Assembly: GCA_934444895.1 (NCBI GenBank)
Contig: CAKSDA010000007.1
Span: 1-26,911 of the forward strand
Direction of reading: 5' to 3'
Length of the DNA stretch: 26,911 nucleotides
Source: an uncultured Eubacteriales bacterium
Lineage (GTDB): Bacteria > Bacillota > Clostridia > Oscillospirales > Acutalibacteraceae
Shown here: piece after piece, positions 1-6,142 of the stretch
How the letters are laid out: every line of letters begins with the position of its first letter
Numbering within the stretch: position 1 is the first letter of the stretch
Notes under the pieces: generated by a model
Seen by the model: the letters and a program-made list of their open reading frames with translations, nothing else
Told to the model about the DNA's origin: nothing
Databases searched by the model: none
Program-made: the position numbers and the translations under genes

Positions 1-222
1 CTTAAACATAGGTGCAAACTCCTCCTCTTCAAGCTCCTCTGCGCCCATTGAGGGGCAGCCGAACGCAATTGCGTCAAACTCGTCCATTTTTGAAGCGTCA
101 AATTCCGCCGACGTAAAAACGGTTGCCTCCGCACCCTTTTCCCTTATGCCCTCTGCAACAGCTGCCGCCATCGCCTCGGTGTTTCCCGTTCCGCTCCAAT
201 ATACTACCGCTATTTTGCTCAT
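1..222 (-). CDS. Flavodoxin, C-terminal part beyond window edge
   Basis: This gene encodes a short-chain flavodoxin, a cytoplasmic FMN protein that carries single electrons in place of ferredoxin, typically when iron is short. The 74 visible residues begin with a hydrophobic beta strand (IAVVYW) followed by the phosphate-binding loop SGTGNTE at residues 10-16, the classic T/S-x-T-G-x-T FMN motif. A second strand (FDAIAFGCPSMG) matches the flavodoxin segment next to the isoalloxazine ring. The ATG at 222 is preceded by AAAGGAT. It lies 36 bases downstream of the DUF3793 gene on the same strand and is probably co-transcribed with it. The reading frame is open to the window edge, so the stop is not seen. 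The family call is firm; the electron-transfer partner is unknown. Confidence 0.9.
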   Translation of the reverse strand, partial: MSKIAVVYWSGTGNTEAMAAAVAEGIREKGAEATVFTSAEFDASKMDEFDAIAFGCPSMGAEELEEEEFAPMFK

Positions 223-258
223 ATTTTGTAATCCTTTCATTTTCTTACATTTTTATAA

Positions 259-810
259 TTATACGGCTACAGTAAGCCGTTCTATTGACCTTCCTTTTTT
301 GTACTTGTCGCAGTAAATATCAGTACATTTTTTATATTTTTTGAAAATCTTCTTTGCAGCGTCTTCATCGCCGTATACTTTCCAGCAGCCCGCAGTTTTG
401 CACCCGCTTGCTTTGTTTTCTATAAAACCAAGAACATCCTCCGGAGGATACCCCAAAAACAAACCTATTTCATGCGGAAATATTTTCTCTTCACACACTT
501 TTTTTATAAGCGTAGCAACGCAGCGCTCGCACGATTCGACGCAATACCCCCTATCGCATAATATTTTCTTTGCGGACTCCTTTTTCAAATCCTCACATAG
601 CTTTACCGGCCTATAAACATATATAAGCGCGCTTGTATTCTTCAATCTTACGGGCAATATGCGCAGTCCCTTTTTCTTAAGCAGCGTATTCCAGCATTTG
701 ATGCAATTTTTAAGTTCCTCCTCCTTTGCAAACCTGCAGGAAAACAAGCTTCCCGTCTTTATACCTGCAAGCGTTGGCGAACAATGCTTAATTAAGAGCT
801 CTTCAGACAA
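259..810 (-). CDS. DUF3793 family protein
   Basis: This is a 183-residue cytoplasmic protein of the DUF3793 family, whose function is not established. The N-terminal HCSPTLAGIKTGSLF segment (residues 9-23) is the family hallmark, and the later PHEIGLFLGYPPEDVLGF stretch is also typical. It has many cysteines (HC, SC, NC, CxxxC-type pairs such as CESCERC, GCKTAGC) and many lysines, with no signal peptide or membrane segment. The start codon is TTG, chosen because GAGGTGA sits five bases upstream and an upstream ATG runs into a stop at once. From general knowledge, such genes in Clostridia often sit next to flavodoxin or ferrous-iron uptake (feo) genes, and here flavodoxin follows directly. A role in iron or redox homeostasis is an inference from this context and from the palindromes upstream. 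Confidence 0.88.
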   Translation of the reverse strand: MSEELLIKHCSPTLAGIKTGSLFSCRFAKEEELKNCIKCWNTLLKKKGLRILPVRLKNTSALIYVYRPVKLCEDLKKESAKKILCDRGYCVESCERCVATLIKKVCEEKIFPHEIGLFLGYPPEDVLGFIENKASGCKTAGCWKVYGDEDAAKKIFKKYKKCTDIYCDKYKKGRSIERLTVAV

Positions 811-830
811 TTTGTCACCTCGTTTCCATC

Positions 831-848
831 AGTTAGCATTCGCTAACT
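831..848 (-). promoter_or_regulatory. Palindromic operator-like site, distal copy
   Basis: The site is AGTTAGC-ATTC-GCTAACT, a perfect inverted repeat with a four-base centre, lying in the 5' leader just upstream of the DUF3793 ribosome-binding site. It shares both half-sites (GTTAGC and GCTAAC) with the second palindrome at 919-934. The two copies in one leader suggest a dimeric DNA-binding regulator. The half-sites resemble those of DtxR/IdeR-type metalloregulators (TTAG...CTAA), but the regulator is not in this window. Confidence 0.6.
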
Positions 849-918
849 ATTGTATAATATATTTGCGCACTTTCGTGCGTCGACCTTTATACTTTATTCT
901 TTATGGTTTTTGCTTGTG

Positions 919-934
919 GTTAGCATATGCTAAC
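919..934 (-). promoter_or_regulatory. Palindromic operator-like site at transcription start
   Basis: GTTAGCATATGCTAAC is a perfect 16-base palindrome. It begins about ten bases downstream of the -10 box of the DUF3793-flavodoxin promoter, so a bound protein would block initiation. It has the same half-sites as the copy at 831-848. Iron- or manganese-dependent repression by a DtxR-family protein is the favoured reading, from half-site similarity and the flavodoxin context. That is inference. Confidence 0.65.
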
Positions 935-943
935 TACATTTAT

Positions 944-972
944 ATATTACACTATTTAAAATAATATGTCAA
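944..972 (-). promoter_or_regulatory. Sigma-A promoter of DUF3793-flavodoxin operon
   Basis: Read on the minus strand there is TTGACA (967-972), a 17-base spacer and TAATAT (944-949). The predicted start near 937 gives a leader of about 127 bases holding both palindromes. The match and the spacing are both close to ideal. Confidence 0.7.
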
Positions 973-1377
973 TTACTGATTTTTGGAAATTTACAATACT
1001 TACTTCATGCGCTCAACGTCGTTATCGCTGCTATATTTTTGCACAATTCGTATATATAACAATATTCTCACGCAAAGGCATTTTTTCGTGATAGTTCAAT
1101 GTGAGCTTTAAATCGCTTGTCATTACCTGCCACGCTTAAAAGAGTCGCTATTGCAGAGTAGCTGCTGTCGCTGTCTATCTGTCTTTCGCTGCAAATACTG
1201 TATGATACTTACAGTTTCTCTCGTATGAGCTAATTTGTTTAAAGAATTATACTGTTTATTTCTCTTAATCTCCTGCTTATGCTTTTTTTATACCGGCGAG
1301 CTTCTTTACTTTATAATTTTACAAGATTTTTTACAGTTTTAGCTCTTTTTGCTCGGCTGTCGCAGGCTTTTCGGTAT
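973..1377. other. Gene-free spacer
   Basis: Between the DUF3793 promoter and the tuf terminator I find no convincing gene, RNA or repeat. One minus-strand frame is open for 46 codons but has no start codon or ribosome-binding site (see rejected items). Confidence 0.5.
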
Positions 1378-1408
1378 ACAAAAAGAGCGGTGAAATTTCA
1401 CCGCTCTT
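1378..1408 (-). terminator. Terminator after tuf
   Basis: AAGAGCGGTGAAA pairs perfectly with TTTCACCGCTCTT (1383-1408). On the minus strand the stem is followed by a T-rich run ending near 1378. It starts 13 bases after the tuf stop codon and closes the rpsL-rpsG-fusA-tuf operon. Confidence 0.85.
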
Positions 1409-1420
1409 AAAACCACGTTA

Positions 1421-2632
1421 TTACTCGTCGATTGCGGAAACAACGCCGGAACCTACCGTTCTGCCGCCCTCACGGATTGCGAAACGAAGTCCCTTCTCTA
1501 TTGCGATGGGGGTGATAAGGGTTATCTCCATCTTGATGTTGTCTCCGGGCATTACCATCTCTACTCCGTCGGGAAGCTTGATTACGCCCGTTACGTCCGT
1601 TGTTCTGAAATAGAACTGCGGTCTGTAGCCGTTGAAGAAAGGCGTATGTCTTCCGCCCTCTTCCTTGGTAAGTACGTATACCTCGGAATGGAAATGCGTA
1701 TGAGGATGAATCGTGCCGGGCTTTGCTAATACCTGGCCTCTTTCTATCTCGTTTCTCTGTACGCCGCGGAGAAGCACGCCGATGTTGTCGCCTGCGATTG
1801 CCTGGTCAAGAAGCTTTCTGAACATCTCTACGCCGGTTACTACTACGTTTCTTGTCTCCTCGGTCATTCCTACGATTTCTACCGTATCCTGTACCTTTAC
1901 TGTTCCTCTCTCTACTCTGCCCGTTGCTACCGTGCCTCTGCCCGTGATGGAGAATACGTCCTCTACAGGCATAAGGAAGGGAAGATCGGACGCTCTTTCG
2001 GGTGTGGGGATGTAGGTATCTACAGCTTCCATAAGCTCGAAGATGCACTTGCACTCGGGTGCGTCGTTTACGTCGTCGTGAGTCTGAGCATACTCAAGAG
2101 CCTTTAACGCGGAGCCCTTGATGATCGGAATGTCGTCTCCCGGGAAATCATACTCGGAGAGAAGCTCTCTTACTTCCATTTCTACAAGCTCTAAGAGCTC
2201 TTCATCGTCTACCTGATCCGTCTTGTTCATGAATACGATGATGTAATGTACGCCTACCTGTCTAGCAAGAAGTATATGCTCTCTTGTCTGAGGCATCGGG
2301 CCGTCCGCTGCGGATACTACAAGGATTGCTCCGTCCATCTGCGCTGCGCCGGTGATCATGTTCTTTACATAGTCTGCGTGGCCGGGGCAGTCAACGTGCG
2401 CATAGTGTCTCGTATCTGTTTCATACTCTACGTGCGCCGTGTTGATCGTTATTCCTCTCTCCCTCTCTTCGGGAGCCTTATCGATCTCGTCATACTTTGT
2501 AGCTTCTGCCTTTCCGCTCTTGGAAAGTACTGCTGTGATTGCTGCTGTGAGCGTTGTCTTACCGTGGTCAACATGGCCGATTGTTCCGATGTTAACATGC
2601 GGCTTCGTTCTGTTGTAAACCTGCTTTGCCAT
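1421..2632 (-). CDS. tuf: Translation elongation factor Tu
   Basis: EF-Tu is the GTPase that brings aminoacyl-tRNA to the ribosome. The 403-residue protein has the P-loop GHVDHGKT (19-26), the switch region with RGITIN, DCPGH (81-85) and the guanine-specificity motif NKTD (136-139), then the two beta-barrel domains, ending in the typical GGRTVGSGVV segment. Length is within a few residues of the family norm. ATG follows AAAGGAG. It is the last gene of the str cluster, 37 bases after fusA, and is followed by a strong terminator. Codon use is very skewed and unlike the upstream genes: all 19 Lys codons are AAG and about 34 of 41 Val codons are GTA, while the first half of fusA uses GTT for Val. 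This is treated as a finding. Confidence 0.98.
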   Translation of the reverse strand: MAKQVYNRTKPHVNIGTIGHVDHGKTTLTAAITAVLSKSGKAEATKYDEIDKAPEERERGITINTAHVEYETDTRHYAHVDCPGHADYVKNMITGAAQMDGAILVVSAADGPMPQTREHILLARQVGVHYIIVFMNKTDQVDDEELLELVEMEVRELLSEYDFPGDDIPIIKGSALKALEYAQTHDDVNDAPECKCIFELMEAVDTYIPTPERASDLPFLMPVEDVFSITGRGTVATGRVERGTVKVQDTVEIVGMTEETRNVVVTGVEMFRKLLDQAIAGDNIGVLLRGVQRNEIERGQVLAKPGTIHPHTHFHSEVYVLTKEEGGRHTPFFNGYRPQFYFRTTDVTGVIKLPDGVEMVMPGDNIKMEITLITPIAIEKGLRFAIREGGRTVGSGVVSAIDE

Positions 2633-2669
2633 CTGTTGTTCTCCTTTTAATATGCTTTGAGTATATTTC

Positions 2670-4742
2670 TTATTTTTTACCGATAACCTTTTCAGCTATG
2701 CTGTTAGGTACCTGCTCATAATGGTCAAACTCCATGGAGTAGTTTCCTCTGCCCTGAGTTCTGGAACGGAGGTCCGTTGCGTAACCGAACATTTCGGAAA
2801 GCGGAACCATTGCGTTAACCGCAGTAGCGCCCTTTCTTAACTCGGTGCCCTCGATTCTGCCTCTTCTGGAGTTAATATTTCCGATAACGTCTCCGAGATA
2901 ATCGTCGGGAATAATTACCTGTACTTTCATTATAGGCTCGAGAAGAACGGCGCCCGCCTTCTGCATAGCGTCCTTAAACGCCATAGAGCCTGCAATCTTA
3001 AATGCCATTTCAGAGGAGTCTACCTCGTGGTAGGAACCGTCTACAAGCGTTACCTTGAAGTCAAGAACCTCATAGCCGCCTACGATACCGCTCTTAGCTG
3101 CTTCCTGAATACCAGCGTCAATGCAGGGAATGTATTCCTTAGGAATAGCGCCGCCGACAATCTTGTTTTCAAACTGATAGCCGGTACCGGGCTCAAGGGG
3201 CTCCATGTGAATCTTACAATGACCGTACTGTCCTTTACCGCCTGACTGACGAGCATATTTTTCATCAACATCTGCGGTCTTACGGATAGTCTCTTTATAA
3301 GCAACCTGGGGTTTACCTATATTTGCTTCAACCTTAAATTCACGAAGCAAACGGTCAACTATAATTTCAAGATGGAGCTCACCCATACCGGCTATAATTG
3401 TCTGGCCGGTTTCCTCATCGGTATAGCAGCGGAAGGTAGGATCTTCTTCTGCAAGTTTTGCAAGAGCAAGTCCCATTTTTTCCTGACCGGCTTTTGTTTT
3501 AGGTTCAATAGCAACACGGATAACCGGATCCGGGAAATTCATTGATTCAAGAATTACCGGATGTTTTTCATCACAAAGTGTATCACCGGTTGTTGTGTTT
3601 TTAAGTCCAACCGCGGCGGCTATATCACCTGCATAACAGGTTTCAATATCCTCTCTGTGATTGGAATGCATTTGAAGAATTCTACCGATTCTTTCTTTTG
3701 TATCCTTTACGGAATTGTATACGCTTGAACCGGCATCGATTGTACCGGAATAAACACGGAAAAAGCATATTTTACCAACAAACGGGTCGGTAGCAATCTT
3801 GAACGCAAGAGCTGCAAACGGCTCGTCGTCTGAAGAATGTCTTACTTCCGGTTCGTCTGTATCCGGATTAACTCCCTTAATAGATTCAATATCAGTAGGA
3901 GCCGGCATAAAGTCTACAATTGCGTCGAGCAAAGGCTGAACGCCCTTGTTACGGTAAGAAGTTCCGCATGTGATGGGAACCATATCTCCTGCAATGGTAG
4001 ATTTACGGATAACCTTTTTGATCTCCTCTACGGTAGGTTCTTTACCTTCCTCAAGGTAGGCCATCATAAGATCGTCGTCCTGCTCAACAACATGTTCGAT
4101 AAGTTCTGAACGATATTTAGCAGCAAGTTCTTTAAGATCGTCCGGAATTTCTTCACGGCGTATATCCTTGCCAAGATCATCATAATAAACCTCGGCATCA
4201 TTGTTAATAAGATCAACAATTCCCTTAAATGTGTCCTCGCGGCCTATCGGCAACTGAATCGGAACAGCATTGCACTGGAAACGTTCTTTAATCATATCCA
4301 AAACCCTGTAGAAGTCGGCGCCCATGATATCCATTTTGTTGATATAAATCATTCTCGGAACATGGTATTCGTCGGCCTGTCTCCAAACGGTTTCAGACTG
4401 AGGTTCAACACCGCCCTTAGCGCAAAGAACAGTAACGGATCCGTCCAAAACTCTTAATGAGCGCTGAACTTCAACGGTAAAGTCAACGTGACCGGGAGTG
4501 TCGATAATATTGATACGATGGTCCTTCCAGAAACAAGTAGTAGCAGCGGAGGTAATTGTAATACCTCTTTCCTGCTCCTGCTCCATCCAGTCCATAGTTG
4601 CGGCGCCATCATGTGTCTCACCGATCTTATGAACTTTTCCCGTATAGAAAAGTATGCGTTCGGTGGTGGTGGTTTTACCTGCATCTATGTGGGCCATAAT
4701 GCCAATATTTCTTGTCTTTTCAAGAGAAACCTTTCTTGGCAT
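2670..4742 (-). CDS. fusA: Translation elongation factor G
   Basis: EF-G is the cytoplasmic GTPase that drives tRNA-mRNA translocation and, with ribosome recycling factor, ribosome recycling. The 690 residues match the usual length. Visible motifs are AHIDAGKT (17-24), RGITI at about 59-63, DTPGH (81-85) and NKMD at about 135-138; domains II-V follow, with the domain IV and V signatures ending in FDHYEQVPNSIAEKVIGKK. ATG follows AGGAGG at ideal spacing. It lies between rpsG (109-base gap) and tuf in the standard str order. The codon style changes inside the gene: Val codons in the first 130 residues are all GTT, but the last third mixes in GTA with AAG, AGA and GAG like tuf. The protein itself is intact with no frameshift. 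Confidence 0.98.
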   Translation of the reverse strand: MPRKVSLEKTRNIGIMAHIDAGKTTTTERILFYTGKVHKIGETHDGAATMDWMEQEQERGITITSAATTCFWKDHRINIIDTPGHVDFTVEVQRSLRVLDGSVTVLCAKGGVEPQSETVWRQADEYHVPRMIYINKMDIMGADFYRVLDMIKERFQCNAVPIQLPIGREDTFKGIVDLINNDAEVYYDDLGKDIRREEIPDDLKELAAKYRSELIEHVVEQDDDLMMAYLEEGKEPTVEEIKKVIRKSTIAGDMVPITCGTSYRNKGVQPLLDAIVDFMPAPTDIESIKGVNPDTDEPEVRHSSDDEPFAALAFKIATDPFVGKICFFRVYSGTIDAGSSVYNSVKDTKERIGRILQMHSNHREDIETCYAGDIAAAVGLKNTTTGDTLCDEKHPVILESMNFPDPVIRVAIEPKTKAGQEKMGLALAKLAEEDPTFRCYTDEETGQTIIAGMGELHLEIIVDRLLREFKVEANIGKPQVAYKETIRKTADVDEKYARQSGGKGQYGHCKIHMEPLEPGTGYQFENKIVGGAIPKEYIPCIDAGIQEAAKSGIVGGYEVLDFKVTLVDGSYHEVDSSEMAFKIAGSMAFKDAMQKAGAVLLEPIMKVQVIIPDDYLGDVIGNINSRRGRIEGTELRKGATAVNAMVPLSEMFGYATDLRSRTQGRGNYSMEFDHYEQVPNSIAEKVIGKK

Positions 4743-4851
4743 ATTTTCCTCCTAAATAGGACACCTAATTTGTGTCCGAAATATACAGTTTTTATACACA
4801 ATTTTAAACGCAAGATATGCAAAATATTTTGCGTTCAGACGGTATATAAAA

Positions 4852-5322
4852 TTACCATCTGTAATGAGCGAATGCCTTGTTAGCTTCTGCCATTTTATGG
4901 GTATCTTCACGCTTTTTAAATGCGCCGCCCATTTCATTGACAGCATCCAAAATCTCTCCGGCCAAGCGTTCTTTCATTGTTGCTTCCGAACGCGTACGGC
5001 TGTAAACTGTGAGCCAACGTAAGCCTAATGTCTGCTTTCTTTCAGGTCTTACCTCAAATGGAACCTGGTAGGTTGCACCGCCCTTGCGGACAGCTTTAAC
5101 TTCGAGCTGCGGCATAACATTTTCCATTGCCTGCTCAAAAACCTCAAGGGGTTCCTTACCTGTTTTTTCAGAAATAATATCGAAAGCACCATAAACAATT
5201 TTTTGGGCTACGCCCTTCTTTCCGTCATACATAATGTTGTTAATAAGACGGGTCACAATTTTAGAGTTGTAAAGCGGATCTGGCAAAACATCACGTTTTG
5301 CAATAAAGCCTCTTCTTGGCAC
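4852..5322 (-). CDS. rpsG: 30S ribosomal protein S7
   Basis: S7 nucleates folding of the 3' major domain of 16S rRNA and contacts the mRNA exit channel. The 156-residue protein begins PRRGFIAKRDVLPDPLYNSK and ends FAHYRW, both typical of bacterial S7. The start is the GTG at 5320-5322, which gives the exact family length. It is eight bases from a perfect AAGGAGG at 5331-5337. A longer frame opening with GTG at 5340 would place that ribosome-binding site inside the gene and add six residues with no counterpart in S7. The gene follows rpsL by 142 bases, the place where Escherichia coli carries its S7 autoregulatory site, and precedes fusA. Confidence 0.97.
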   Translation of the reverse strand: MPRRGFIAKRDVLPDPLYNSKIVTRLINNIMYDGKKGVAQKIVYGAFDIISEKTGKEPLEVFEQAMENVMPQLEVKAVRKGGATYQVPFEVRPERKQTLGLRWLTVYSRTRSEATMKERLAGEILDAVNEMGGAFKKREDTHKMAEANKAFAHYRW

Positions 5323-5392
5323 TTCACTTCCCTCCTTCACATATATGATATCTTAGGTACTCGAGTGACAAACATCCCGTGGCACCAAGCAA

Positions 5393-5464
5393 GGCGTGAA
5401 TATATATTAACGCCGCTGCTTTAGTACATGCAGCAGAGATTTTCGTCTTTAATAAAAATGCTGC
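5393..5464 (-). promoter_or_regulatory. Structured rpsL-rpsG spacer
   Basis: The spacer has competing short helices. On the plus strand GCTGC (5415-5419), GCAGC (5430-5434) and GCTGC (5460-5464) allow the middle copy to pair with either flank. ACGCC (5410-5414) pairs with GGCGT (5393-5397). In E. coli the S7 feedback site lies in the same spacer; a similar role here is inference from position. Confidence 0.35.
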
Positions 5465-5893
5465 TTATTTTTTGGCTGCGCTTGCCTTCGGTCTCTTTGC
5501 GCCGTATTTAGAACGCGACTGCATTCTGTTGGCAACGCCCTGAGCGTCCAAAGTACCACGAATAATATGGTAACGCACACCCGGAAGGTCCTTAACACGG
5601 CCTCCGCGAATCAAAACAACGCTATGCTCCTGCAGGTTATGTCCGATACCGGGAATGTAAGCAGATACTTCAATTCCGTTTGACAGACGAACCCTGGCAA
5701 TTTTACGCAAAGCAGAGTTAGGCTTTTTGGGCGTAGATGTTTTAACAGCAGTACAAACACCACGCTTTTGCGGAGAGTCCTGATCAATAGACTGACGCTT
5801 CATTGAGTTGAAACCCTTTAAAAGAGCCGGAGCCTTAGCCTTTTTGATTATAACTTCTCTTCCGTTTCTAACTAACTGGTTAAAGGTTGGCAT
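5465..5893 (-). CDS. rpsL: 30S ribosomal protein S12
   Basis: S12 sits at the decoding centre and controls accuracy; it is the classic streptomycin target protein. The 142 residues include the TPKKPNSALRK loop (54-64) with both lysines that mutate in streptomycin-resistant strains intact, and the GGRVKDLPGVRYH loop. It is longer than the 124-residue E. coli form, with the short N-terminal insertion (about residues 28-42) usual in Firmicutes. ATG follows AGGAGGTG. It is the first gene of the rpsL-rpsG-fusA-tuf group and has its own promoter 160 bases upstream, so this group can be transcribed independently of rpoBC. The L7Ae-like gene often found before rpsL in Firmicutes is absent. Confidence 0.98.
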   Translation of the reverse strand: MPTFNQLVRNGREVIIKKAKAPALLKGFNSMKRQSIDQDSPQKRGVCTAVKTSTPKKPNSALRKIARVRLSNGIEVSAYIPGIGHNLQEHSVVLIRGGRVKDLPGVRYHIIRGTLDAQGVANRMQSRSKYGAKRPKASAAKK

Positions 5894-5930
5894 ATTACAC
5901 CTCCTAAATAAAATATTATATAAAGCCTAT

Positions 5931-6022
5931 CAGACAGGAAAATCCATTTTCCCTGTCTGTATAAGCAAAATACCGTATTGCATCCCCCTATTGGCGGCCT
6001 TTGAGGCCGATTTCGGTCCAAT
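5931..6022 (-). promoter_or_regulatory. Structured 5' leader of rpsL
   Basis: The roughly 150-base leader between the promoter and rpsL contains two hairpins. One is CAGACAGG-AAAAT paired with ATTTT-CCCTGTCTG (5931-5959), with a single bulged base. The other is CGGCCT-TTG-AGGCCG (5995-6009), enclosed by ATTGG (5990-5994) and CCAAT (6018-6022). Neither is followed by a T-run, so they are not simple terminators. They could be an autoregulatory or stability element. Confidence 0.45.
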
Positions 6023-6051
6023 GCATAAAACAAATGATCACATACCAGTAA

Positions 6052-6080
6052 ATTGTACACTCAAAACATATTTTTGTCAA
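6052..6080 (-). promoter_or_regulatory. Sigma-A promoter of the str operon
   Basis: On the minus strand: TTGACA (6075-6080), a 17-base spacer and TACAAT (6052-6057), placing the start near 6045. It lies in the rpoC-rpsL gap, where no obvious rpoC terminator is seen, so rpsL may receive both its own transcripts and read-through. Confidence 0.75.
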
Positions 6081-6142
6081 TACATTTTTACTGTTTGAAA
6101 TATATTTGGAAAATATATTAGTTTAAAAGGTATAAAAACATA

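Noticed and set aside
1083..1220. A minus-strand frame open for 46 codons, with a stretch (AIATLLSVAGNDKRFKAHI) faintly like carboxymuconolactone decarboxylase relatives
   Set aside because: It has no start codon or ribosome-binding site, a stop lies directly upstream, and an overlapping frame is open for as long, so chance is the simpler explanation.
5323..5340. Six-residue longer S7 starting at GTG 5340
   Set aside because: It would put AAGGAGG inside the gene; GTG at 5322 gives ideal spacing and exact S7 length.
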